From Streptococcus sp. F0442 (GTDB lineage Bacteria; Bacillota; Bacilli; Lactobacillales; Streptococcaceae): 64,000 nucleotides of DNA. Shown in pieces: positions 8,201 through 16,642 of the stretch (its first letter is position 1; the number at the start of each line of letters is the position of its first letter). The notes under the pieces were generated by a model, which was given only the letters and a program-made list of their open reading frames with translations, had not been told where the DNA came from and did not search any database. Location: contig NZ_KB373314.1 in the NCBI RefSeq assembly GCF_000314795.2, positions 926,418 through 990,417 of the forward strand, read 5' to 3'. The position numbers and the translations under genes were made by a program.

Positions 8201-10630
8201 TGAACCATCTAGGGTATTGACATCGTGTACTTTTGGTAGGGCATCGTAAACAACTCCGTCTTCGACTGGCTTATCTGTATTGTTTTTAATGGTGATCTTG
8301 TAGTTAAAGGTTTCACCAGGTTTGAAGGTACGAGTAACAGTAGATGCATCGGATAGATCATCATTTTTAGCGATGTATTTGCGGGCATAAATCCCTTCTG
8401 CTGCGACAATCGTATAATTTGATTGAGCATAAGGAATCTTATCGGTTGTTGAACCATTACCGTTTAAGTCATAGACGTCTTCGGTAACTCGATCAGGATT
8501 GGCATTTTCAAGATCGTGGATTCCGTCTCCTGCAACATAAAGCTTATTGGTAAAAGTTCCACCATCATCTTTCCCTTTTAGTTTTGCATAGATGAATGGC
8601 AGACGAATTTGACCATTTTTTTCAAGAGAAGCTTTAATAAACTTTTTCTGGTCAAAATGCATCACAATAGCCGTGCGACCAGAGTTGCGATAGTTTTCAA
8701 CGACATCGTAGCTCTTGAAGGAGTTCATACCGTTCTCGCTAGAAGCAAGGGAACGATTTAAATTTTTAAAATCGACATCCAAAGTATTGGGATCATAAAG
8801 ATCGATCACCCGAAGATCGCCATAATTCTTATCAGGATCAAGGATAACTCTTGTTGCTACCAGACCGAAACGAATTGTCTTCCCATCTGTGTATTCCACA
8901 TCGTTGTAATCCGTCGTTTTGGAAATCTCAAAACTTTCCTTCAATGGGATGAGTTTGAAGGACCAATCTGCCGACTGATCTTTGGCAACGTTTGACTGTG
9001 TTTTATAAGTCACACGACCTGTATTCTTGTAGACATTTTGGGTTGCATCATTTTCATCGTAACGCGTCTTTTCAGGATCCTTGAAGCTTGTATAGCTATG
9101 GAGGCGAATTCCCTGACCAGATTGAAGGACAAAATCATCCTTCATTTCCATCCGCCAGCCCACAACAGTTCCATACTTGGTCAAATCAATCAGACCATTT
9201 CCATCTTTATCTGCTTCTGACTGGATTTCTTTGGTGCTACCATCTTCCATGGTCAGGATAATTCGTTTGACAATGGTATGGATTTGCTTCCCAATACCAT
9301 AGCCTCCTTCCATCAGACGAGTATAATCGATCTTAGTAAACTTCAAGCGAGGGTCCACAGCCTCATCGTAAAAAACAAAATTCTTCTGCGGTGCAGGGGT
9401 ATTGTTTTCGAAATTTAAAAGCCATTTATAATTAGCAGCCTTGTATTCGGTTGAGTCATAAACATTCCCATCTGCCCGTTTAGCAAAGCTTCCAGCACCT
9501 TCAAGGTCACGTGAAGTCAAACGGAAAATAAGGGAATCTTCCGCTGTAATATCTGGTTCTCCCTCTCCACGGTTGTCAGGAATTCCTACGATGCTACCAG
9601 TATTGGTCAAATCCTTACTAAGAACGTCCTTGAGGGTTTGGTCTTTTTCTAAGACCAAATCAGGGAATTTCAAGTAGAGGTAACTTGTATCCTTGATTTT
9701 GGTCATAAATTCTTGGTGATAAGCTGCTGGATTGTTGTTTGCATCCGCCTTGAAAGTCTTCGTAACGGTACCATCTCCATTGTCTACCCAGCCTTCAGAC
9801 TTGGTTGTATCAAGAACAGCTGTGCGAGTCTTCCCACTCTTGTCTGTATAGGTTGGTAACTTATCAGTGATCGTTGCTGATTCTAACTGACGGTATTGAC
9901 CACCGTATTGACCACGCATTCCGTCCAATTGGAAGGCAAATGGGACAGAAGTTGGTGTTTCAATATAGTTCTTACCATCCGCACCTTTGACAATACCTGG
10001 CATTGCTTCCGCATAGTCCTTAGACATGGCTTCGTTCAAGTTTTGGTTGATGTACTTGGTGAAACGATAATCGTTGTACTTAGGCTTCCAAATGATATCA
10101 TTGAGCGCTGTTTCTTGCCCATTGATGTTCAGGGTCCCCGTAATATCTAATGAATAATTTGTTGGTGCATAACCAATATTAAATTTTCCAATAAATGGCA
10201 GAGTTAGGACTTCTGACTTTTGGTAATTGTTAAAGTGAAGGGTGACTTGATAATCATCTCCAACTTTTGTAACCGTTGGTTTATCATGCTCTGAAGCACT
10301 ATTGAAGTCAGGAATACTAACTTCTCGTAGGTACTTCCCAGGGATATTCAAGGTAACCGTTACCTCATTAATATCCGTTGTCAAATTCTTAGGGGTAATC
10401 TGGATGTAACCAGACATGGTGTCACCTGTATAATAAGACATGCCACTTGGATGATCTTGTTTGTCCCCATATAAGAGAGTGACATCCAGAGCCCCACTAT
10501 CTCCGACCGCTAGCTCGTTCGCAAAAGCTGTAATAGCTCCTTGCCCAATTTGACCTAGCATCATGAGAATCGTTAAAATGGCAAAACCTTTTTTCAAAAA
10601 GTTTTTCCATAATAAACTAAGCTTTTTCAT
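5231..10630 (-). CDS. LPxTG-anchored surface adhesin with seven Cna-B domains (1799 aa)
   Basis: A giant cell-wall protein. Residues 1-38 form a signal peptide (basic start, hydrophobic core, cleavage near AFAN). Residues about 40-760 are an unassigned adhesin-like region. Residues about 765-950 look like a DUF11/isopeptide-type fold (FKPGETFNYKITIKNNT). Residues about 950-1055 form a prealbumin/SpaA-like domain (LEGATFTLTDANG ... YTLKETKAPENY). Seven Cna-B modules follow to about residue 1730, each with a K-W-(D/E/N)-D-x-(N/D)-(N/D)-(Q/K)-(D/E)-GLRP start and a Y-x-(V/I)-x-E later. They carry the lysine, glutamate and asparagine positions used for intramolecular isopeptide bonds. The tail is a Pro/Lys/Glu-rich wall-spanning segment, the sortase motif LPNTG, a membrane helix and KKKKK. 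No sortase gene is in view, so housekeeping sortase A probably anchors it. Ribosome site AAAGGAG. Ligand unknown. Confidence 0.93.
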   Translation of the reverse strand: MKKLSLLWKNFLKKGFAILTILMMLGQIGQGAITAFANELAVGDSGALDVTLLYGDKQDHPSGMSYYTGDTMSGYIQITPKNLTTDINEVTVTLNIPGKYLREVSIPDFNSASEHDKPTVTKVGDDYQVTLHFNNYQKSEVLTLPFIGKFNIGYAPTNYSLDITGTLNINGQETALNDIIWKPKYNDYRFTKYINQNLNEAMSKDYAEAMPGIVKGADGKNYIETPTSVPFAFQLDGMRGQYGGQYRQLESATITDKLPTYTDKSGKTRTAVLDTTKSEGWVDNGDGTVTKTFKADANNNPAAYHQEFMTKIKDTSYLYLKFPDLVLEKDQTLKDVLSKDLTNTGSIVGIPDNRGEGEPDITAEDSLIFRLTSRDLEGAGSFAKRADGNVYDSTEYKAANYKWLLNFENNTPAPQKNFVFYDEAVDPRLKFTKIDYTRLMEGGYGIGKQIHTIVKRIILTMEDGSTKEIQSEADKDGNGLIDLTKYGTVVGWRMEMKDDFVLQSGQGIRLHSYTSFKDPEKTRYDENDATQNVYKNTGRVTYKTQSNVAKDQSADWSFKLIPLKESFEISKTTDYNDVEYTDGKTIRFGLVATRVILDPDKNYGDLRVIDLYDPNTLDVDFKNLNRSLASSENGMNSFKSYDVVENYRNSGRTAIVMHFDQKKFIKASLEKNGQIRLPFIYAKLKGKDDGGTFTNKLYVAGDGIHDLENANPDRVTEDVYDLNGNGSTTDKIPYAQSNYTIVAAEGIYARKYIAKNDDLSDASTVTRTFKPGETFNYKITIKNNTDKPVEDGVVYDALPKVHDVNTLDGSNRLTEYTVSLRGPVSAPEGWTVYYTTDSSVTSDTMEQAADKDIWTTAVADYSQVTGIKFVADKGTTIPARSEANFGVPVVNPTELTKDVKDLMQKRTKDNEDNGGRSGVVQAHNQFGYKAKGHEGNRESNTVSAQIFSAAFQVKKVDKDNPKEVLEGATFTLTDANGAVVATATSDKNGELSFNTLTEGNYTLKETKAPENYKLDETEHAVVVTYDADKQIYHVTVDGKAVGSKALPLEIANEADIKYIDLEASKVWDDQDNQEGLRPESVEFQLYKNGKAQGKPVTVSAATDWKAHFTNLPDKDSDGKLITYTIKEVKVPTHYTADTEEASFTDGKATITNKRTPETTTVTVKKVWDDADNQDGLRPTTIKVHLLANGKEVQSIDLAGQGNEWTHTFTDLPVYKDGQKVVYTVTEDKVDNYTTKIDGTTITNSYKPGKTSLTVTKNWEDANNQDGLRPKTIKVQLYAGDEKVGQAVELSADNKWTHTFSNLDEKKAGQVINYTVKEIDVPEGYTQAVEATNPGQVVVTNTHAPEKTKVEVSKKWEDADNQDGLRPASIQVQLYKDGVPTDQVLELSAANDWKGAFENLDAKAAGKAIRYTVKEVAVPDGYKVTVNDKDKANVVLSNTHEPALTEMKVTKKWDDANDQDGLRPKSIQVQLYAGDEKVGDPVELSADNKWTHTFSKLPEKKAGQAISYRVEEVAVPEDYQVTADTSDPAHTILTNTHTPAVIDIPVTKIWNDQNNQDGLRPASIVVNLLANGEKVAQKELTNAADWKENFTGLPKFKDGKEIVYTIQEEKVAEYTTAIDQAAYTITNTHAPGKTSITVTKKWDDENDKDGLRPKNIHVQLYANDQRVGQEIELSAENKWTHTFADLDEKANGNTITYTVREVSVPKGYEARNDGDGKGNVVITNKHVPKENPKQPTPPSSSEPKKPGQPEPKKPSQPEPKKPGKILGFLPNTGTTISIISLVLAFVLASIAAYILKKKKK
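5445..7465 (-). repeat. Seven tandem Cna-B coding repeats (about 285-295 bp each)
   Basis: Intragenic repeats within the adhesin. Each begins with a K-W-D/E-D ... DGLRP block (DNA block recognisable by the minus-strand reading ...GGTCTTCG...). Repeats 3 and 5 share YAGDEKVG and ELSADNKWTHTFS, repeats 2 and 6 share LLANG, and repeat 7 shares KWTHTF with 3 and 5. Divergence between units suggests an old expansion with some homogenisation between units 3, 5 and 7. Confidence 0.9.
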
Positions 10631-10738
10631 GTTTTATCTCCTTTACTTTTGTTAGCCTTCCAAAAAGGCCCTCCCTTTAATTTTATCAATTATTTTTTAG
10701 AATATCTATTTCTTTTCAAATTAAATAATAAATATTTA

Positions 10739-10775
10739 ATAATATAGACATTGTTTGCACTAATGTCTATATTAT
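10739..10775. promoter_or_regulatory. Perfect 14-9-14 inverted repeat upstream of the adhesin gene
   Basis: Arms 10739-10752 and 10762-10775 (core AATATAGACATT / AATGTCTATATT) are exactly complementary around a 9-base loop. The minus-strand -10 candidate TATAAT lies on the outer edge of the repeat, about 140 bases before the adhesin start. The position fits an operator or a leader hairpin. The remainder of 10631-10892 is AT-rich with no other clear signal. Confidence 0.6.
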
Positions 10776-10892
10776 AAGTCACTATCTGGTAATGATTTCC
10801 CCTTCCTTCTATCCAAGGGCAATCAAATAAAACATCTATAAAAGAGGTAGAGCAAGCCTAACAATCCTTATCCCCCCTTAATTTGTCCATAC

Positions 10893-10920
10893 AAAAAAAA
10901 CTCAAACACAACTGTTTGAG
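10893..10920 (-). terminator. Terminator of the acyltransferase gene
   Basis: CTCAAACA / TGTTTGAG stem with a four-base loop and eight T residues on the minus strand, 14 bases after the acyltransferase stop. Confidence 0.9.
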
Positions 10921-10934
10921 GTTTGTACACCCTA

Positions 10935-11990
10935 CTATTGGTTGGTTATTTCATCTAACTCTTCACCATTTGAAGGAATCTTTTGTATTTTCCTTCTATC
11001 TCGTACCCACAGCATGGCGAGGCCAAAGAGATGACTGCCAAATAGGGCTACCACAAAAATCAGTTTTCCCCTGTCTGGATAAGAAAGAGGGAGAGTTCGA
11101 AACCCGTAGCGAGCCAACTCAATAAAGATAGGATGAGAAAAGTAAAGGGCCATACTCATCTGTTTTAAATACTGTAGGTCATAGGTTTTTAGAAAAGACG
11201 ATTTCAGGCAAGCATTGACCAAATAGACCGTTACAAAGGGAAGGAGAAAGAAAAAATTCTTATCAATTCCTTCATGTTGAAAAATGATCATGCCTTCTAA
11301 ACAGAAGAGTCCAAAGGCAAGAGCTACTTTTTGCCAACGGTGAACCCGAAAGCTCGGTGAATCAAAATGATCATAGAGATAGTAACCCATAAAGATAAAA
11401 ATAGGCGTATAGAAGAGACCATTTCGCGCTGTGAAAAATAGGTTGCTATAGAGTTGGTAACCCTTGAGAAGACTGGTGGTGTCCAAATAAGACGAATAAG
11501 TTTCGATCAAGCCCCAGCAGTATAGAAGAAGGGTGATCACCCCCGTCCAAACCATACCTAGCCGTTTGACTAATTGATTGACCAAAAACAAGCCCAGCAG
11601 AAAAGCAGGGATATACCAGAGTTGGTAGCACATCCCCAGGTAGACTAGAGCAATCAAGACTCCTGCTGGAAAGAGATAGACAGGGAGTTGGAGACTAGAA
11701 AAAAAGATCCAGGCATAGGGGAGATAGACACAACTCCAAAATACATAGGTTTTAACGATTCTAACCAGATAAGCTTTCATTTTCCTTGCATCCTTTATGG
11801 ATTGCTTAAGGAAAAAGCTGGCACAGATGATAAAAAATGGCACCGCTAGCCGTCCAAGGATGCTCTTTAAACCAAAATGGACTGGTTCATAAGAAGTTAA
11901 GCGACCACTATGCACCAAAATCACTGCAATCGCAAAAAGGTATTGAAAGAGACTAATACTAGAAGTATTGTAGAGGGAATTCTTTTGCAT
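10935..11990 (-). CDS. Acyltransferase-3 family membrane protein
   Basis: 351 residues with about ten membrane helices. The N-terminal helix carries AIAVILVHSG, the conserved histidine position of acyltransferase-3 enzymes (family usually has an H or R here). It is followed by LGRLAVPFFIICASFFLK, the R-x-A-V-P-x-F/L-F motif of the family, and a late helix with LYFSHP. These proteins O-acylate cell-surface glycans or peptidoglycan, or make up part of wzy-like modification systems. There is no C-terminal SGNH domain, unlike OatA. It lies upstream of the adhesin gene on the same strand but behind a strong terminator, so they are separate units. Its substrate is unknown. Confidence 0.85.
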   Translation of the reverse strand: MQKNSLYNTSSISLFQYLFAIAVILVHSGRLTSYEPVHFGLKSILGRLAVPFFIICASFFLKQSIKDARKMKAYLVRIVKTYVFWSCVYLPYAWIFFSSLQLPVYLFPAGVLIALVYLGMCYQLWYIPAFLLGLFLVNQLVKRLGMVWTGVITLLLYCWGLIETYSSYLDTTSLLKGYQLYSNLFFTARNGLFYTPIFIFMGYYLYDHFDSPSFRVHRWQKVALAFGLFCLEGMIIFQHEGIDKNFFFLLPFVTVYLVNACLKSSFLKTYDLQYLKQMSMALYFSHPIFIELARYGFRTLPLSYPDRGKLIFVVALFGSHLFGLAMLWVRDRRKIQKIPSNGEELDEITNQ

Positions 11991-12096
11991 GTTCCTGCTC
12001 CTTGCAAAATGCAGATTCTAAGGTTATTTTAGCATGAAAGAGAGGCCGGAGCATGGAATCTTGTATCCTGATCTACCTTTTTTCCTCTATTTTTGA

Positions 12097-12102
12097 TATA
12101 CT
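12097..12102 (+). promoter_or_regulatory. -10 box placed for leaderless transcription of pabBC
   Basis: TATACT ends six bases before the pabBC ATG and no Shine-Dalgarno precedes the ATG. Transcription would begin at or next to the A of the start codon. The -35 is weak. Confidence 0.55.
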
Positions 12103-12108
12103 CAAAGC

Positions 12109-13836
12109 ATGCATAAACAAACGATTATTGATTTTAAAGAACTTGGATTGAGACACCTTTTCACCAAGCCCATAAAAGAATTAAAAACCAGAGACCTCGA
12201 CCGGGTAGAGGCTCTTCTAAGAGAGGTAGAAGCCTATCAGGAGGCTGGTTTTTATGCCGTTGGCTATGTCAGCTATGAAGCCGCTCCTGCTTTTGAGAAA
12301 AAATTAGCCGTCCACCCTGCACCCCTCATGGGAGAGTATCTCCTCTACTTCACCATCCATGAGGAAGTCGAGACCCTTCCTTTCCCAGAGGACTACGAGG
12401 CTGTGGATCTTCCAGCCAATTGGAAGGAAGAGGTCGAGGCGCCTGCTTATCAAAAAGCCATCGAGACCATCCATCACCACATCCGCCAGGGGGATACCTA
12501 TCAGGTCAACTACACCGTCCAGCTTTCTCAAGAACTAAAGGCAGATCCTTTGGCCATCTACAATCGCTTGGTGGTAGAGCAGAAGGCCCATTACAATGCC
12601 TTCATCCAACACGATGATGTCGCCATCCTCTCCATTAGTCCTGAGCTCTTTTTTGAACAAGAAGATCGTCTATTGACCACGCGCCCCATGAAGGGAACGA
12701 CGCGTCGCGGTCTCACCAACCAAGCGGATCTCAAAGAGGCAGCCTGGCTAGAAGCAGACCCCAAAAATCGGGCGGAAAACATGATGATTGTGGATCTCCT
12801 GCGCAATGACATGAATCGGATTTCGGAAATTGGAAGTGAGCAGGTGACCCGCCTCTGCCAAGTCGAGCAATACTCCACCGTTTGGCAGATGACGTCGACC
12901 ATTGAAAGCCGCTTGCGACCCGAAGTCGATCTGGTCCAAGCCTTCCAAGCCCTCTTCCCTTGTGGATCGATCACAGGCGCACCGAAGATTTCTACTATGG
13001 AAATCATCCAACAGACAGAGATTGCTCCTCGAGGCGTCTACTGTGGCACGATTGGGATCCTTCTTCCAAGAGGGAAACGGATTTTTAATGTGGCCATCCG
13101 GACCCTTCAAATGCAAGGCACCAAAGCTATCTATGGCGTTGGTGGTGGCATCACTTGGGATAGTAAATGGGAAGGCGAATACCAGGAAACCAAGCAAAAA
13201 TCGGCTGTCCTCTACCGACAAGAGCCTCGATTTGAGCTCCTGACGACCGGTCTCATCCATCAAGGAAAGCTGACTTTCCTAGAGCAACACCTGACCCGTT
13301 TGAGAGAGGCTAGTCGCTACTTTGCCTATCCTTTTGACGAACCAAAACTCCTGAACGACCTTCAAGAAGAGCTCGCTCATGTAGATCCTAGCCTTGACTA
13401 CCGTTGTCGCATTGCCTTGCAGAAAAACGGAAGCTTCCAACTGACGATCACCGAGCTAACAGACTTGCCAGCGAGCTATCTGCAGGCCCAATTGAGAAAA
13501 CAAACAGCTCCATTAGACCGACCTTTTACCTATTTTAAAACGAGCCAGAGAGACCACCTCATCCAGTCAGATCGGGAGCAGATTTACTTTTTAGAAGATG
13601 AGACCTTGCTAGAGACAACCATTGGCAATCTCATCCTAGAGATCAAGGGCAAGCTCTATACCCCACCAGCTCATCTCCCTATCCTCGATGGAATCTACCG
13701 CCGCCATCTTCTTGAGAACCAGCAGGTTGAAGAAAAACTCTTGACGCTGAAGGATTTAGAAATTGCTGACAGAGTCTATGGCTGCAATGCCCTTCGTGGC
13801 CTCTATCCACTCGATTTTACAAGAAAGGACTCCTAA
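12109..13836 (+). CDS. pabB: Aminodeoxychorismate synthase component I fused to aminodeoxychorismate lyase (PabB-PabC)
   Basis: 575 residues. Residues 1-360 are the chorismate-binding domain with GDTYQVNYT, the PMKGT motif (catalytic lysine diagnostic of PabB rather than anthranilate synthase), LLRNDM, the PCGSITGAPK block and GVYCGTIGI. Residues about 365-575 are a class IV aminotransferase-like lyase (ETTIGNLILEI, GIYRRHLLE). Together the halves convert chorismate to 4-aminobenzoate for folate synthesis, with glutamine amidotransferase PabA supplied from elsewhere. ATG at 12109 gives the expected start MHKQTIIDFK. The spacing to the -10 box suggests a leaderless mRNA. Its stop overlaps the next gene's ATG (TAATG), so the two are translationally coupled. 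Confidence 0.93.
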   Translation: MHKQTIIDFKELGLRHLFTKPIKELKTRDLDRVEALLREVEAYQEAGFYAVGYVSYEAAPAFEKKLAVHPAPLMGEYLLYFTIHEEVETLPFPEDYEAVDLPANWKEEVEAPAYQKAIETIHHHIRQGDTYQVNYTVQLSQELKADPLAIYNRLVVEQKAHYNAFIQHDDVAILSISPELFFEQEDRLLTTRPMKGTTRRGLTNQADLKEAAWLEADPKNRAENMMIVDLLRNDMNRISEIGSEQVTRLCQVEQYSTVWQMTSTIESRLRPEVDLVQAFQALFPCGSITGAPKISTMEIIQQTEIAPRGVYCGTIGILLPRGKRIFNVAIRTLQMQGTKAIYGVGGGITWDSKWEGEYQETKQKSAVLYRQEPRFELLTTGLIHQGKLTFLEQHLTRLREASRYFAYPFDEPKLLNDLQEELAHVDPSLDYRCRIALQKNGSFQLTITELTDLPASYLQAQLRKQTAPLDRPFTYFKTSQRDHLIQSDREQIYFLEDETLLETTIGNLILEIKGKLYTPPAHLPILDGIYRRHLLENQQVEEKLLTLKDLEIADRVYGCNALRGLYPLDFTRKDS

Positions 13837-14453
13837 TGAAACTGATTTTTTTACACGGGCTAGGGCAGGATGTCCTCTCTTGGCAAGGGGTCCAATATGC
13901 CCTTTCTCCCTTGCACTCCAAAACTTTTGATATTTTCTCTCATCCAAGCGAAAGCTATCAGGAGGTCAAAGCAAGGCTGATGGAACGCCTCCAGCAGGAG
14001 AGCGAGCCCTTTATTCTGGTAGGCCTCTCACTAGGGGGTGTTCTCGCCCTTGATCTCTCTAGACAAGATTTCCCGCAGCTCAAGGGCTTGGTCCTTGCAG
14101 GGACACAATACAAACTCAACACCAATCCCCTCTACAGACTCCAGATCCTCCTCTTTCGTCTGCTTCCCAAGCATTTCTTTGAAAGGCAAGACGCCAATAA
14201 ACAACAGATGCTTCAAATCTTGACTGAATTAAAAGGACTCAATTTAACCGATACCGTTAAAGCTTGCCCTCTTCCTAGCTTGGTGATTTCTGGCAGCAAA
14301 GATTGGGCCAATCAATCTTCTTCTAAGAAGTTGGCCAAGCTCCTGCCTAAAGGTCGTTATCAAGAAATCGCAGACGGAGGCCATCTACTCAATACAGAGA
14401 AACCCTTTGAACTCGCGCAAGCCATCAAGCAGTTTGTCGGTGAATTTAAATAG
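13836..14453 (+). CDS. Small alpha/beta hydrolase coupled to pabBC
   Basis: 205 residues. An N-terminal FLHGLGQDVLSW contains the HG oxyanion motif, GLSLGG is the nucleophile elbow (about residue 65), LVISGSKDW supplies the acid and DGGHLL the histidine. The ATG overlaps the pabBC stop. This is the compact lid-poor type. Its function is unknown; coupling to pabBC hints at folate or chorismate metabolism but does not prove it. Structured repeat B begins two bases after the stop. Confidence 0.87.
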   Translation: MKLIFLHGLGQDVLSWQGVQYALSPLHSKTFDIFSHPSESYQEVKARLMERLQQESEPFILVGLSLGGVLALDLSRQDFPQLKGLVLAGTQYKLNTNPLYRLQILLFRLLPKHFFERQDANKQQMLQILTELKGLNLTDTVKACPLPSLVISGSKDWANQSSSKKLAKLLPKGRYQEIADGGHLLNTEKPFELAQAIKQFVGEFK

Positions 14454-14455
14454 GA

Positions 14456-14638
14456 ACAGAGGCTGGGCATAAAGTGTCCAGTCTCTTATATATGATAGTT
14501 ATAACTGCAAGACGCAGTAGCTGATTGGCATCTTTGTTCGCCTTTTAAGCTCCAAAGATGACCTAATCAGCCTTGCGGGGGTGGGACAACGAACGATTTT
14601 TAGTCAAAATTCGTTCTGTCCCACTCCCGTTTTTTTTT
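14456..14638 (+). repeat. Structured intergenic element, family B, copy 1
   Basis: Starts GAGGCTGGG two bases after the hydrolase stop, contains GCAAGACGCAGT in the middle and ends with a GTGGGAC...GTCCCAC hairpin and T-run. The same three blocks occur, in reverse complement, at 43455-43637 and inside 38315-38484. Copy 1 is the most diverged in its first and middle hairpins. Confidence 0.8.
14576..14638 (+). terminator. Strong terminator formed by the last arm of element B
   Basis: CGGGGGTGGGACA... and ...TGTCCCACTCCCG pair over more than 18 bp and are followed by nine T residues. It ends the pabBC-hydrolase transcript. Confidence 0.9.
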
Positions 14639-14726
14639 AGAAATATTTTAGAATTACTTGATAGTTATTTGAAAAGCAAGCTGTATACTAAGAGTGTAAA
14701 GAAATTAACCAAGAAGGAGTTCACTT

Positions 14727-14912
14727 ATGAAAAAGAAACTAATGATTGTCGCCATCGCCTCTATCATTGCTCTTAGCGTCTGGAGCCTCGTACATAACGA
14801 TTTTAACTTTGAGGTCACATTCAACGATAGTCAAACAAATTTTACAGAGCATAGCTACGAGCATGAAGCCTACGGAATCGTTTTCGATTTGCTAGAAAAT
14901 AAGCTGTACTAA
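14727..14912 (+). CDS. Small membrane/exported protein at head of ABC operon
   Basis: 61 residues with an AAGAAGGAG ribosome site. It has a lysine start (MKKK), one hydrophobic helix at about residues 5-20, then an acidic, aromatic exterior tail (Asn/Glu/His/Tyr rich). It has no lipobox cysteine. It is followed after 12 bases by the ABC ATPase gene, so it belongs to that operon. I do not recognise the family. A candidate promoter (TTGATA ... TATACT, long spacer) lies at about 14658-14688. Possible roles are a small accessory or immunity subunit of the transporter. Confidence 0.75.
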   Translation: MKKKLMIVAIASIIALSVWSLVHNDFNFEVTFNDSQTNFTEHSYEHEAYGIVFDLLENKLY

Positions 14913-14924
14913 GGAGAAGAAGCC

Positions 14925-15833
14925 ATGGAAAAAGTATTAGAAATTAAACACTTGAGCAAAAAATTCGGTCAACAGTACGCCTTAAATGATGTGAATCTGA
15001 GCATTCGCAAAGGCGATGTCTACGGCCTCATCGGTAAGAACGGAGCTGGGAAAACCACCCTCATCAAGGTCATCACCCAGCTGATTCAAGAGACTGACGG
15101 AAGCGTCTCCCTCTTTTCTTCTACAAATCGCTCCCAGTGGACGCAAGCGCTGAAACGGGTCGGATCTGTCATTGAAAGCCCTGTGGCTCACAAGCATATG
15201 ACCGCTTATCAAAACTTAGTCTACTATTGCAAGGCTCGCCATATCCCAAATCCCGACCAGGTCATCAAAGAAACCTTGAATTATGTTGGCCTGAATAATA
15301 CGGGTAAGAAGAAATTCCGCGATTTTTCACTCGGGATGAAACAACGGTTGGGAATTGCGATTGCGCTGATTGCCAAGCCCGACTTCCTCATTTTGGACGA
15401 ACCCATCAATGGTCTCGATCCTGTCGGAATTAAGGAATTCCGTCAGATGATCAAGCGCCTCAACGATGAACTCGGCATGACCATCCTCATTTCCAGTCAC
15501 ATCCTCTCTGAACTCTATCTGGTTGCCAATCGTTTTGGCATTGTCGACCAAGGACGCCTGATAAAAGAAATTAGCAAGGCTGAATTCGAGGAGCAAGGCG
15601 AAGACTACATCATCCTCAAGACCAGCCAGCTTGCCCTTGCGAGTCAACTGATCCAAGATCAACTCCATCACCGTATCAAAGTCATCGATAAGGATGGAGA
15701 AATCCATATTTTCGGACAAACTCACGATATTAAAGTCATTGTCAAAGCTCTCGTTCAAGCAGATATTGATGTGGACGAAATCTACTATGCCCGCCAAGAT
15801 TTGGAGAAATTCTTTACGGACTTGGTAGACTAG
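14925..15833 (+). CDS. ABC transporter ATP-binding protein, BcrA / lantibiotic-immunity type
   Basis: 302 residues. Walker A GKNGAGKTT (about residue 38-46), Q-loop region, signature SLGMKQR (about 137), Walker B FLILDEPINGLDP and the switch histidine in SSHILSEL. After the ATPase core comes a C-terminal extension of about 90 residues, typical of BcrA/LanF-like subunits. It energises the membrane subunit encoded 55 bases downstream and likely protects against bacitracin- or lantibiotic-like peptides. Substrate is inferred from family and from the neighbouring two-component system. Start is after AAGGAG. Confidence 0.9.
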   Translation: MEKVLEIKHLSKKFGQQYALNDVNLSIRKGDVYGLIGKNGAGKTTLIKVITQLIQETDGSVSLFSSTNRSQWTQALKRVGSVIESPVAHKHMTAYQNLVYYCKARHIPNPDQVIKETLNYVGLNNTGKKKFRDFSLGMKQRLGIAIALIAKPDFLILDEPINGLDPVGIKEFRQMIKRLNDELGMTILISSHILSELYLVANRFGIVDQGRLIKEISKAEFEEQGEDYIILKTSQLALASQLIQDQLHHRIKVIDKDGEIHIFGQTHDIKVIVKALVQADIDVDEIYYARQDLEKFFTDLVD

Positions 15834-15888
15834 TCAAAGCACCGTCTTGTATTACTTATCCCACACATTTCATTTTAGGAGATTTATC

Positions 15889-16641
15889 ATGTTGCATACC
15901 ATTCAAGCAGATTTTTATAGACTTTTTCGCTCCAAAGGTTTTTGGATTACAGAAGCCATTCTCGTTCTCAACATCCTGTCTGGAGTCATTTTTGGCGCTA
16001 CCGGTCACGTCGGTGTCAATACGGAATCCAAATTACCCCAAGCAACCGAAGTTTGGACGGGCTTTAAAGCCTTGACCAACTACTCCGCCAGCATCAGTGT
16101 GACCATTCTCTTTACCATTATTGTCATCACCTTGGTCCTGGGAACAGACTTAACGCAAACCTTATACAAGAACAGTCTGGCCTACGGCGTTTCGCGCACC
16201 AGCTACTACTTTGCCAAAAGTGCCGTTGTTCTGACCATTGCTCTCTTCCAATTCCTTGTTTCTTATGCTCTTGTCTTCTTTCTCGCGACCCTCTACAATG
16301 GAATCGGGACCATGCCTGAGCACTTCCTTGCTCATTTTGGACTAACCGTGCTGATTCAGTTCCTCTCCACCCTGGCTTGGGTAAGCATTATTTCCTTCCT
16401 CCTTTATGCCAGCCAATCCATCACCTTGGCCTTCGTTGGCTACTTCATTGGAAATATCTTCTTAAGCCTTCCTGCGCTCTTCTTTAAAAATATTGATCTT
16501 CTCCACTATCTAAACTTGGAATTCCAATATTCCATGGTCCAAAGTACGACAGCAACAAATAACACCCTCTCGATCGCCCTTGGTTTCATCCTTGTTTTCG
16601 GCTTCCTAGGACTAACTACGTTTAAACACAAAGATTTATAA
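15889..16641 (+). CDS. ABC transporter permease, partner of the BcrA-like ATPase
   Basis: 250 residues with six predicted membrane helices (first at about 20-40). It starts MLHTIQADFYRLFRSKGFW, the usual opening of ABC-2-like lantibiotic-immunity permeases. I chose ATG 15889, with TTAGGAG in front, over an in-frame ATG at 15847 that lacks a ribosome site. It forms a transporter with the ATPase just upstream and ends at a bidirectional terminator shared with the convergent sensor kinase. Confidence 0.87.
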   Translation: MLHTIQADFYRLFRSKGFWITEAILVLNILSGVIFGATGHVGVNTESKLPQATEVWTGFKALTNYSASISVTILFTIIVITLVLGTDLTQTLYKNSLAYGVSRTSYYFAKSAVVLTIALFQFLVSYALVFFLATLYNGIGTMPEHFLAHFGLTVLIQFLSTLAWVSIISFLLYASQSITLAFVGYFIGNIFLSLPALFFKNIDLLHYLNLEFQYSMVQSTTATNNTLSIALGFILVFGFLGLTTFKHKDL

Positions 16642-16642
16642 C

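Noticed and set aside
12591..13263. Long minus-strand frames opposite pabBC
   Set aside because: The plus-strand PabB motifs are continuous and convincing; the opposite frames contain no recognisable domain or start signal.
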